From NCBI GenBank assembly GCA_013416795.1, contig RQSC01000053.1:36714-56425 (forward strand): 19,712 nucleotides of DNA, written 5' to 3'. The position numbers and the translations under genes were made by a program. The DNA is from Prasinococcaceae sp. CCMP 1430. Lineage: Eukaryota > Prasinodermophyta > Palmophyllophyceae > Prasinococcales > Prasinococcaceae. Under the pieces are notes generated by a model. It had not been told where the DNA came from. It did no database searches and saw only the letters and a program-made list of their open reading frames with translations. Within the stretch, counting starts at the first letter, position 1. The number at the start of each line of letters is the position of its first letter. This document shows positions 6,748 to 15,900 of the stretch, one piece after another.

Positions 6748-8897
6748 ATGAGGATGAGGGCTGTGGCGCGTGCTTGCCACGCGCGGCGATTGAGGCGCGC
6801 GCGGGCACTGTCAGGGGCAGCGGAGCGCGAGGAGGGGGCCGGGGGCGAGCGCGCCGGCGGCGAGCTGCAGCGCCGCCGCGCGGATCTGAACTCGCTGTAC
6901 ACGCGACTCACGGCCGCGCTGCGCACGGAGGACTACGAGGCCGCGGCAGCCCTGCGCGACGCCATCGCGGCCGAGCGCGGCCTGCCCGCAGGCGCGACCG
7001 GCTCCGCGCCAGGCGCCGTCACCGACTGGAGGCTCACCGCAGGCCTCCCCGAGTGGCTCGCGGACAGGCTCGAGAGGATGGGCTTCGCGGCGCCCACAGC
7101 GGTCCAGGCGGAGGCACTCAAGGCGCTCGCGCCGTGCGCGGTACGAGCGCGCGCGCAGGGCGGGGCGATGCCGCGCCGCCCCCTCCTGCTGGCGCGCATG
7201 CGCTCGCCGCGACCACCCGCCCGCCGCGCGATCGCGCCCGCTGACGCCTGCCCGCGTCCCACCTCGTCCAATCCAACGCGCTCCCTCATGCGCCCCGCTC
7301 ACCAGGGGGCGCGCGGCCACTACGAGGGCGATCCGTTCGGCTCAGATGGCTTCATCTCGGCGTGCCCGGGCAGCGGCAAGACCCTGGCGTACCTCGTGCC
7401 AGCGCTCGCCAACCTCACGCCGAACCTCGAGAGCGTGTCAGAGATCTGCCGGGAGGGCGGCACATCGCTCGTCCAGCCCCTGGTCGTCATTTGCGTGCCG
7501 ACCAAGGTACGTACGCGCGTGCACTCCTGCGCTCGCTCGCGGGCGCGCCGTGTGCGAGCCCGTGCGCGCGCCGCGGCCGTGCGAGCGCCACCCCTGACCG
7601 CCTCGCCCGCGCGCGCGCGCAGGAGCTGGGCGCGCAGCTGGCGCTGCTCATTTGGCGCCTGTTGGGCGGCAACACGACGTCCGCCGAATCGCGCGGCCCC
7701 GGCGACGCGACCAACATGTTCCAGTACATGGGCCCGCGCGGCGTGCGCGTGGTGGGCATGCTCGACGACGACGACGTGACGCGCGCCACGGAGGACTGCC
7801 TGCTTGACGGCGCGAGCATCGTCGTGGGACGCCCCGACGTGCTCAATGAGGCCTACCAGCGCGGCGCTCTTGACATGCCCTCGGTGCAGTACCTGGTGGT
7901 TGACGAGGCCGACGAGTGCCTCTCGCGCCACTACGACGCGGTCGCGGCGCTGCTGGCCAGCCCGCCGGGCGGCCCGCGGCAGACGGTGCTGTGCGGCGCG
8001 ACCGTGCCGCGCACGCTGCGGCAGGCGGCCGTGCGGTCGCAATGGGTCATCGGCGAGCCCGCCCTCATCTCGGACAGGCCACTCGCCGCGGCGCGCGCTG
8101 CGGAGAGTGAGCGCGGCGCCGCGGAGGATGGCGAGGGCACCGGCGAGGGGGCCGAGGGCGGCGCCAGCGACTCGGACGAGGGCGCGGGCGAGCACGCGCT
8201 GTGGGAGCTCCCCTCGAGCATCACGCACCGCGCGGTGGTGGCTGACAGCGGGCGCACACTTGTGACGCTCACACGGCTGATGCGCGCGGACTGCGAGGCG
8301 GCGGCGGCGGCGGGCACCGAGCCACCGCGCACGGTCGTGTATGTGGCCGCCGAGGAGGAGGCCGCGCTTGTGGCCACCGCACTGCGCAAGGCGCTTTGGG
8401 GGCATCACACGATTCTCGCGCTGCTGCCTTCGGGGGTGGCGCCGCTTCGCACGCTCGAGATGTTCAGGGACGGCGCAGGCACGGCGCTGGTGGCGACGCC
8501 CTCGTCGAGTCGCGGCCTGGACTTCCCACGTGTCGCCCGTGTGTATCTGCTGTGGAGCGGCATCCACGCCACCGATCTGGATGCGCTGCTGCCCGCGGAC
8601 GAGGCGCTCGCCGCGCGCGTGGAGGAGTCTGTCGCGAGCGCCGACAAGTCGCCGTGGGGCGAGAAGGACTACGTGCACGCCGCGGGGCGCACGGGGCGCA
8701 TCGGCAACGCGGCGCAGGGCGTCGTCACGACGCTGTGCACATCGCGCGCGGAGCTCGAGGCCGTGGAGGCGGTAGGGCGCGTGGTGGGCGTCGACCTCGA
8801 GGAGATCGAGCCGCCCGAGTTCGATGCAACGAGCGTCGACGCGCTGAACGACCTCTTCTACCTGCTCGGGCCGCAGAGCGCGCAGGCGGACGAGTGA
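6748..8897 (+). CDS. UVR-domain DEAD-box RNA helicase, probably plastid-targeted
   Basis: Exons are 6748-7140, 7306-7506 and 7623-8897, giving 622 aa. Residues 1-23 are Arg/Ala-rich with no acidic residue, like a transit peptide. Residues about 40-76 are a UVR domain (core LRTEDYEAAAALRDAI). The helicase core follows: Q motif FAAPTAVQ (113-120), Walker A ACPGSGKT (150-157), motif Ia PTKELGAQ restored by splicing, motif Ib GRPDVL, DEAD (292-295), motif III GAT in place of SAT, motif V SRGLDFP and motif VI HAAGRTGRIG, where the usual HR is HA. An acidic linker of about 40 residues separates the two RecA domains. The likely role is ATP-dependent RNA remodelling in the plastid. The start at 6748 was chosen because it opens the transit peptide. 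An in-frame ATG at 6433 would add 105 residues that look like 5' UTR. The gene is convergent with the PIMT gene, with 131 bp between the stops. Confidence 0.85.
7141..7305 (+). other. Helicase intron 1
   Basis: Donor GCGCG|GTACGA and acceptor CTCACCAG|GGG, 165 nt, phase 0, multiple of three with no in-frame stop. Removal shortens the gap between the Q motif and Walker A to the usual spacing. Because the frame stays open, this intron is less certain than the next one. Confidence 0.7.
7507..7622 (+). other. Helicase intron 2
   Basis: Donor ACCAAG|GTACGT and acceptor GCGCGCAG|GAG, 116 nt, phase 0. It shifts the frame, and its removal rebuilds motif Ia (PTK joined to ELGAQ), so it must be spliced. 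Confidence 0.93.
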
Positions 8898-8991
8898 GCG
8901 AGGGGGGGCTGCGTGCGTGTTGGACGCGTCACTATAGACTACGGCCGCGCGCCCTAGATTTTGTAGTACACACACACGTCGCCTACGCTTT

Positions 8992-8996
8992 TTACA
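8992..8996 (-). terminator. Probable polyadenylation signal TGTAA for PIMT
   Basis: The plus strand reads TTACA, so the minus strand reads TGTAA, 33 nt after the PIMT stop codon. This fits the chlorophyte signal and matches the pattern after RAD21 and the second photolyase-family gene. Confidence 0.5.
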
Positions 8997-9028
8997 GGAG
9001 CTCTGGCCCGCGCGCTGTCTCCGTGCGG

Positions 9029-9849
9029 TCACGCTTTGGCGAGCTGGTAGTCCTTATCGCACAGCGGCACGTATATCACGCCCATGGCCGTCCACTCTTC
9101 GACCTCTCCTGTGCTCGCAGAGCGGTCGTAGACCTTTAGCTCTTGGCCGCCGCCCTCGGGCCCAACCGGCACCACGAGTCGCCCACCCTTGGCAAGCTGC
9201 GCGATGAGCGCATCGGGCCGCACAGGGCTGGCGGCGCCCACGTGGATGGCGTCGTACGGCGCGCGCGCCGAATAGCCCTGCGGTCAAAGAGAGAGAGCGC
9301 GCAGACGAGCGTCAGTCAGCGCGATGTGCTCGTCGCTCCGAGAAAGCTCGCTGGCGGGGGCGCCCTTTGCCGCACCTGCCGCCCGTCCCCGCATACGAGC
9401 TCCAGCGCACCGTCCTGCTCGAGCTCGTGCGCGGCGGGGTCGGCTCGCACGTTGCGGCGCGACCCCTCGACGAGCGCGTCGATGTGGTCGATACCCACGG
9501 CGACCCCGCTTGAATCGCCCCGAGCGCCGGTGCCGCGCACCATGTGCGCCATGCACGCTGTGAGATAGCCTGTGCCACTGCCAACGTCGAGCGCGGCCGC
9601 GCCGGGCCTCAGCTGCGCCTCGAGGAGATCCAGCGCGGCGGCGTGCATGTGCGGGGCGGAGATGGTCACGCCGTGCCCGATGGGCTGCGGCGCATCTTCG
9701 TACGCGCTCCCCGCGCGGCCCCGCGGCAAGTAATGGCCGCGATCGACGGCACGCATCGCCGCAGCCGCGCGCTCCGAGCGCAGCACGCCGTTGCGCGCGA
9801 GCGCGTCCGCCAGCGAGGCAGCGTCGTGGCCGTGCGAGCGCCACGCCAT
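9029..9849 (-). CDS. PCMT1: Protein-L-isoaspartate O-methyltransferase (PIMT)
   Basis: Exons are 9849-9376 and 9277-9029, giving 240 aa. The enzyme methylates L-isoaspartyl residues from damaged Asp/Asn using AdoMet, starting protein repair, usually in the cytosol. The N-terminus MAWRSHG with [24 protein letters not shown] matches eukaryotic PIMT from its first residue, which fixes the start. [17 protein letters not shown] (about 55-70) is the substrate-binding segment. [12 protein letters not shown] (88-99) is AdoMet motif [10 protein letters not shown] follows, then GDGRQ joined by splicing to [18 protein letters not shown]. The tail [13 protein letters not shown] is typical. A GDSSG insertion sits before GVAVGIDH. 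The frame stays open upstream without an ATG, so a spliced upstream exon cannot be excluded. It is divergent from the SET gene and convergent with the helicase gene. Confidence 0.95.
9278..9375 (-). other. Intron of the PIMT gene
   Basis: Donor CGGCAG|GTGCGG and acceptor TTTGACCGCAG|GGC after a CT repeat, 98 nt, phase 0. Removal restores [18 protein letters not shown], the conserved PIMT sequence. It is the shortest intron in the window. Confidence 0.95.
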
Positions 9850-10385
9850 GGCGAGCCCCACGCGGCGTGCTCGCGCGGGGCCAGGCGGCCGGGATGCGCG
9901 GCGCGCGCGCGGCGTGAGTAGCGCCTCCACCGCCGCCGTGGCTGCAGACGCGCGCGCCGCAAGCTCCAGGCCGCTGCGCGGCGCCGCGTGCCCGCGCTGT
10001 GGGCGACCGGGGGGGGGGGGGAAGGGCTGTGGCGGTTGGCGCCAGCTCAGCGCGCGGTACCGTCACGATAGGCTACAAACACACACACAAAAAAATCGAC
10101 CCCACAAAGAAGTCTACGGAAATGGTATCGCAATCTCTGGCTGAGGTTGGCGGAGATCGCCGCGGATCGCGCACGAGTGGCAGGCAGCGCGCCGCGCCGG
10201 CGGTGCGCCACGTGGCGCGCGGCGCCGCCCGGTGGGGGGTGAGCGTGACAGGAGGAGGGGCGGCGGCGGGCGGCGCGGCCGACGCGCACACAGCTGTGTT
10301 GACGCAGGCGCCAGAAGGCACGAGTGTCGGTCAGCGGCGTCCGCCCCCCCTGGGGGAGTGGGCCGGGGCCGCCTCCGCGCGCGAT
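9850..10385. other. Divergent promoter region of PIMT and the SET-domain gene
   Basis: 536 bp between two divergent start codons. It contains a G13 run (10009-10021) and a short AC repeat followed by A7 (about 10078-10095) in the only AT-rich part. The SET reading frame is open back to 9999, with in-frame ATGs at 9999 and 10122, but the encoded residues look like translated non-coding sequence. No TATA box or RNA gene was recognised. Confidence 0.6.
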
Positions 10386-11945
10386 ATGGCCGCTGCCGCC
10401 GCATCCATCGCGCGCGGCGGGCGGCGCGCGGCAGCGCCGAGTCAGGCGGCGCGAGCCGCCAGGCCACGCGCAGCGGCGCTTGTTGCCGCCGCGCAGGCTG
10501 GGGCGAAGACGGAGGTAAAGGGGGGCGCTCAGGAGGCTGGCGAGGAGCAGGAGGAGTACGAGGAGGAGGAGCTGCGCAAGCAGGAAGCCTTCGCCCGATG
10601 GCGCGTGTCGAACGGCGTGGAGAGCCCGCTGCTGCGCGTGGCGCCGCTGCCCGGGGGCGGCCGCGGGACGCTCGCCACACAAGACGTGCGCCGAGGCGAC
10701 GTGCTCGTGTCACTGCCGCGAGCCGCCTCGATCTCTGTCGAGATACCCGAGCGCGACGCGCATCCGTGTTCGCGCGCGGTCGGCGCGGCGGTGTGGTCCG
10801 AGCTGCCGCCGAAGGCGCGGCTGGCGCTCGCACTGGTGGAGGAGCGGCGCGCGGGCGCCGCGGCGCCGCGCGCGCCGTACGTGGATCAGCTGCCCTCTGG
10901 CGCGCGCGCTCCTGACCTCCCGCCGCTGTGGAGCGACGACGAGCTTGCGTGGCTTGGCTACGCGCCCGTGGCGCACGCCGCGCGGCTGCTGCGGAGCGAG
11001 TGGGAGCGCTCGGTCGCGTCGTGCGCGAGTGCGGCTAGCGACAGCGAGATGCTCTGGGCGCTGGCTTGCGTCGAGTCTCGCGTCTTCAGCGGGACCCTCT
11101 CCGAGGGCGCTGCCGATGTGTTGCCGCGCGCAGCAGCGGCCGTGGCCGCGGCCCTTGTTGCCGCCGGTGCGGCGGGCACGGACGCGCCCACGCGCCTCGC
11201 AGGTGCCGCGGTCGTCATTGCTCTCGCGGTCCGAGAGCTCGGCGTCTTCAGCCCCGAGGAGGAAGGCGGTCGCGCGCCGGGCCTCGGGGGCGGAGCGCGC
11301 ACTCTGTACGGCCTGATGCCCATGGTGGACGCGATCAACTCAAAGTCGCGCTCGGCGACGAACTTCGCATACGACGCGCGATCCGACACCTTCGTGGTCC
11401 GGGCGGACGAGAACTTCACCAAAGCGGGCGAAGAGGTGAGCATTTCCTACGGCCCCCTCAGCAACGACGAGTTGCTCGTGCGGTACGGCTTCGTAGAGGA
11501 GGGGAATCCATGCGACGTCTACGAATTCTCCGACCTGCTCGACGCCGTCAGGGACGCGTACGCGCCCGCCGCCCGCGTCGACGATCCGCGCGCACGCGCC
11601 ATGCTGAACGAGCGCGGCCTTCTCGCGCCTGCCATGCGGGCGCGCATCGACGCGAGTGGGAGGCTGATCGATCGCGCACGCGTGGAGCGCGCCGTCGCGC
11701 TGTACCTCAGCGAGGATTGTGCCGAGGCAGCGAGCGACGGCAGCGATTCGGCGGCAATCGCGCGCGCTCGCGAGGCGCTCCGAGCGGCCGCCGTCAGCGC
11801 TGAAGCAGTCCTGATGCGCGTCGATGCCGACGCCGGCGCCGACGCCGAAACGGGTGCGGGCCGCCTCGCCGCCCGCGCGCGCCTCGCGCGCGCGTTCCGC
11901 GCTGAGAAGCGGCGCGTGCTGCGCGCAGCCCTGCAGGCCTGGTAG
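10386..11945 (+). CDS. SET-domain protein-lysine methyltransferase, Rubisco LSMT-like, probably plastid-targeted
   Basis: Single exon, 519 aa. Residues 1-40 are Ala/Arg/Ser-rich with no acidic residue, a good plastid transit peptide, followed by an acidic segment (about 50-66). The N-SET part has GRGTLATQDVRRGDVLVSLP (92-111). EMLWALACVESRVFSG (221-236) is the LSMT/SETD3/SETD6-type insert motif. The SET core is MVDAINSKSRSATNF (313-327), then EEVSISYGPLSNDELLVRYGF (349-369) with the catalytic Tyr at about 355. A C-terminal helical substrate-binding domain follows, rich in Ala and Arg. The family methylates lysines of Rubisco large subunit, fructose-bisphosphate aldolase or ribosomal proteins; the substrate here is unknown. 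The usual NH pair of the SET core reads NS. The start was chosen as the ATG that opens the transit peptide. Upstream ATGs at 9999 and 10122 are in frame but less likely. Confidence 0.82.
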   Translation: MAAAAASIARGGRRAAAPSQAARAARPRAAALVAAAQAGAKTEVKGGAQEAGEEQEEYEEEELRKQEAFARWRVSNGVESPLLRVAPLPGGGRGTLATQDVRRGDVLVSLPRAASISVEIPERDAHPCSRAVGAAVWSELPPKARLALALVEERRAGAAAPRAPYVDQLPSGARAPDLPPLWSDDELAWLGYAPVAHAARLLRSEWERSVASCASAASDSEMLWALACVESRVFSGTLSEGAADVLPRAAAAVAAALVAAGAAGTDAPTRLAGAAVVIALAVRELGVFSPEEEGGRAPGLGGGARTLYGLMPMVDAINSKSRSATNFAYDARSDTFVVRADENFTKAGEEVSISYGPLSNDELLVRYGFVEEGNPCDVYEFSDLLDAVRDAYAPAARVDDPRARAMLNERGLLAPAMRARIDASGRLIDRARVERAVALYLSEDCAEAASDGSDSAAIARAREALRAAAVSAEAVLMRVDADAGADAETGAGRLAARARLARAFRAEKRRVLRAALQAW

Positions 11946-12838
11946 AGGGCGGCCGCCGTGACGGGGCGCGGTGGTGTTCCCGATGGGGCTCCCGTGAGGC
12001 AGCGAAGTCCTCGAGCGCGCCGTGCTGCGAGGACAGAGAGGCCCGCGCGCCGCGCCGCGCCGCGAGGACGGCGTCCGTCGCGCGCCCAATTCGACCGCAG
12101 ACATTTTAATTTTCGCTTCAAGCCATTTCGCGTATCGCTCGCCGTGGAATCGCCCTCGGCGGCTGTGCATTCCGACCTGTCCAACCATCCCTCCGCCGCG
12201 AATTCGCTTCGTGGGCTCGCTGAAGCGCCATCAAACTCCTACGGCAACTCGCCCGTGGGCTAATTTTAATTGCGGACGCGCGTGGTTGGCTCGATCGGCA
12301 GCCGCGCCGCCGCAGCTGGCAGCCTTCGTGCCGCAGGTGGCGCGCTTGCTCGGAATTTACCCACGGGAGAGTCACGTTGATGGCGTCTCGGATGCCGCGC
12401 CCGCCGGGCCGCAGACGGCGGCGAGCGGCGCCGATCGCGGATTGCGGCGGCAGGGGGAGCGGAGCGGGGCAGGGACGCTGGCTGGGCCCAGCAGAGGACG
12501 CCTTGGTAGAGCTTGCGCGTCGCTCGATTGCCGTCGACGCTCTCGCTTAATCCCTTCCGACACGCCTGGAGCCCCCCTGCCGCCGCGCGCCGCGCCGCGC
12601 CGCCGATCGGCGCCCAACACCCCCCCGCTTCTCCGGCCGCGTTTCACGGTTTCGCTTTCGCCGCGCGCGGCGCCGCGACTCCCCCGCTCTCTCCTGCGTT
12701 TCAACCTGTGACGCACGGCGCCACGGCCGCACACCAGCGCGCCCCCCTCCGGCGATTCTTTCGGTTCCCTGCCACCCCCAACACACACACGTACTGTACT
12801 CGTCAAAAAAAAAGGGGAAAAGGAAAAAGAACCCCAAA
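11946..12838. other. Intergenic region between the SET and leucyl-tRNA synthetase genes
   Basis: 893 bp, holding the SET 3' UTR and the synthetase promoter and leader. Two AT-rich islands share TTTTAATT (about 12104-12115 and 12263-12272). Towards the end are a C-rich tract, ACACACAC and an A-rich leader up to the candidate start. One arm of an 18-bp inverted repeat is at 12642-12659. No TGTAA or AATAAA was found after the SET stop, and no gene was recognised. Confidence 0.6.
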
Positions 12839-12970
12839 ATGCGGATCGACGCCGCGGCGCCGGCGGCGAACGCGCCATCAGAACGCACCGTCCGCGCGAC
12901 GGACGCTCGCGCCTGTGCTGCGCGGTTGGCGGAACAGGATATTGAAAGCGAAACCGTGAAAGCGAAACCG
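12642..12970. repeat. 18-bp inverted repeat whose second arm overlaps a 14-bp tandem repeat
   Basis: TTTCACGGTTTCGCTTTC at 12642-12659 is the exact reverse complement of 12944-12961. The second arm overlaps two perfect tandem copies of TGAAAGCGAAACCG (12943-12956 and 12957-12970). The pair spans the candidate synthetase start at 12839. Confidence 0.85.
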
Positions 12971-15900
12971 ATATTTTCCGCGGCGCCGGCCGGGACGCAA
13001 CGGGCAGAGAGAGGTTCTCAGGCAGGCAGGCAGTACTGCGAATTTGGATCATTTCATGGGCGTGCGACCAGCAACGGACGTGCGGGGGGAGTGACTGGAG
13101 GAGCAGACTGGGAGGAAGATCCGGGGATCGATCGATGGAACGAGCACGCCCGCGGCGGAAAAACAAGCGCGCGCGCGGGTGGCCGCTGCGCGCGGAGGTT
13201 GGATCGGGGCGCAGGGTCCGAGGCGCGCGGCGCGTCCGCGCGCCGCGACCTGCTGCTGGCGATCCAGCGCGACGCGCAGCAGCGATGGGACGCCGGCAAG
13301 GTGTTCGAGGTGGACGCGCCCGAGGGCGCCGAGGGGGCACCGGGCGAGAAGTACTTCGCCAACTTCCCCTACCCGTACATGAACGGCCTGCTGCACCTCG
13401 GCCACGCGTTCTCGCTCTCCAAGGTCGAGTTCGCGACCGCGTTCCACAGGCTGCTCGGCGAGAAGGTGCTCTTCCCGCAGGGCTTCCACTGCACGGGCAT
13501 GCCCATCAAGGCGTGCGCCGACAAGATCAAACGCGAGATTGAGATGTACGGCAATCCTCCGGTGTTCCCCTCTGACGAGGAGAGGGAGGCTGAGGCCGCC
13601 GCCAAGGAGGCCGCCAAGGCCAAGGCGGCCGCCGCCGCGGAGCCCAAGGCCGACCCCACCAAGTTCAAGGCCACCAAGGGCAAGGCCGCCGCCAAGAAGG
13701 GCGTGGGCGCCACGCAGTGGGAAATCATGAGGATGAGCGGCATCCCCGACGAGGAGATCGCTGCCTTCGCCGACTCGCTGCACTGGCTGAACTACTTCCC
13801 GCCGCTCGCCAAGCGCGACTTGACCGCGATGGGCTGCGGCATCGACTGGAGGCGCTCCTTCATCACCACGGACGTCAACCCGTACTACGACGCCTTCGTG
13901 CGCTGGCAGTTCAACAAGCTGAAGGCCCAGGCCAAGGTGGTCAAGGCCACGCGCTACGCCGTGTACTCGCCCATCGACGGTCAGCCGTGCGCCGACCACG
14001 ACCGCGCGTCAGGCGAGGGCGTGCAGCCGCAGGAGTACGTGCTCATCAAGATGCAGGTGCTCGAGCTCCCGGACGCGCTCAAGACCGCGTGCGCGGGCAA
14101 GGAGGGCAAGGTCTTCTTCGCGGCGGCCACGCTGCGCCCGGAGACCATGTACGGCCAGACCAACTGCTGGATCCTGCCCGACGGCGACTACGGCGCGTAC
14201 GAGATGGCCAGCGGCGAGGTGTTCGTCATGGGCGAGCACGCGGCGCGCAACGCCTCGTACCAGCTGATGTCCGCCGAGTGGGGCGTGCCCAAGCGCCTCG
14301 CCAGCTTTAAGGGCGCGGCGATGCTCGGCGTCCCGCTCAAGGCCGCGCTCGCCGTCAACCAGCGCATCTACTGCCTGCCGATGATGACCATCCTGATGGA
14401 CAAGGGCACGGGCGTGGTGACCAGCGTGCCGGCGGACGCGCCGGACGACTACATGGCGCTGCAAGACCTCAAGAACAAGCCCGCACTGCGCGAGAAGTAC
14501 GGCATCAAGGACGAGTGGGTGATGCCGTTCGAGGTGATCCCCATCATCCGCATTCCAGACTTCGATGAGGACGGCGAGACCACCACGTCGGCGGTGCACA
14601 TGTGCACCAAGCTGGGCATCAAGTCGCAGAACGACAAGGTCAAGCTGGCCGAGGCCAAGAAAGCCACCTACCTCAGGGGCTTCAACGACGGCGTGCTCAT
14701 GGTGGGCGAGCACGCGGGCACCAAGGTCGCCGAGGCCAAGGCCGTCATCAAGAAGGAGCTCGTCGATGCGGGCTGGGCCGCGCTGTACGCCGAGCCCGAG
14801 TCGCCGGTCATGTCGCGCTCGGGCGACCTGTGCGTGGTGGCGCTCACCGACCAGTGGTACCTCACGTACGGAGAGACCAACTGGCGCGCGCAGGCCGAGG
14901 CGTGCCTCAAGGACATGGAGACGTACCATCCTGAGTGCCGCAGCCAGTTCGAACACACGCTCGGCTGGCTCTCGCAGTGGGCGTGCTCGCGCTCCTTCGG
15001 GCTCGGCACGTGGCTGCCGTGGGACGACCAGTATCTCATCGAGAGTCTGTCAGACTCGACCATCTATATGGCGTACTACACTGTGGCGCACCTCATCCAG
15101 AACGGCGAGATGTACGGCAAGGACAAGTCGCAGGTGGACGCGGCCGACCTCACAGACGACGTGTGGGACTACGCGTTCCAGGACGGTCCCGTCCCCGCGC
15201 GCGTGGCGAGCGGCGAGAGCTCGCTGAGCATGGAGACGCTTGCGGCCATGCGCCGCGAGTTCCGCTTCTTCTACCCCTTCGACCTGCGCGTGTCCGGCAA
15301 GGACCTCATTCAGAACCACCTCACCTTCGCGCTGTACAACCACGTTGCGCTGTTTCCGAAGAAGCACTGGCCGCTCGGGTACCGCTGCAACGGCCACCTG
15401 ATGCTCGATGGCGAGAAGATGTCCAAGTCGACGGGCAACTTCAAGACGCTGCAGCAGGCCATCGACCTGTACTCGGCGGACGCCATGCGCTTCGCGCTGG
15501 CGGACGCGGGCGATACCATGGACGACGCCAACTTCGAGGACGCCACGGCCAACAACGCCATCCTGCGCCTCACGAAGGAGCTCGCGTGGGCGGAGGACAC
15601 GATTGCGGCCGCGCCGACCATGCGCGACGGCGAGCTCACCTTCGCCGACAAGATTTTTGAGAACGACATCAACAAGGCGGTCGCGGAGACGCGCACGCGG
15701 TACGAGTCGATGATGTTCCGCGAGGCGATGCAGTCGGGCTTCTACGCGATGCAAAACGCGCGCGACCTGTGGCGCGCCGCGTGCGGCCCGTCCGGGCTGC
15801 ACCGCTCGCTCGCGCTGCGCTTCATCGAGGCGCAGGCGCTCATGCTTGCGCCCGTGACACCGCACTTCGCCGAGCACGTGTGGGCGCGCCTGCTCAAGCG

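Noticed and set aside
7320-9032. Minus-strand open frame of 570 codons opposite the helicase gene
   Set aside because: It is antisense to clear helicase motifs, spans the spliced intron, and has no recognisable domain.
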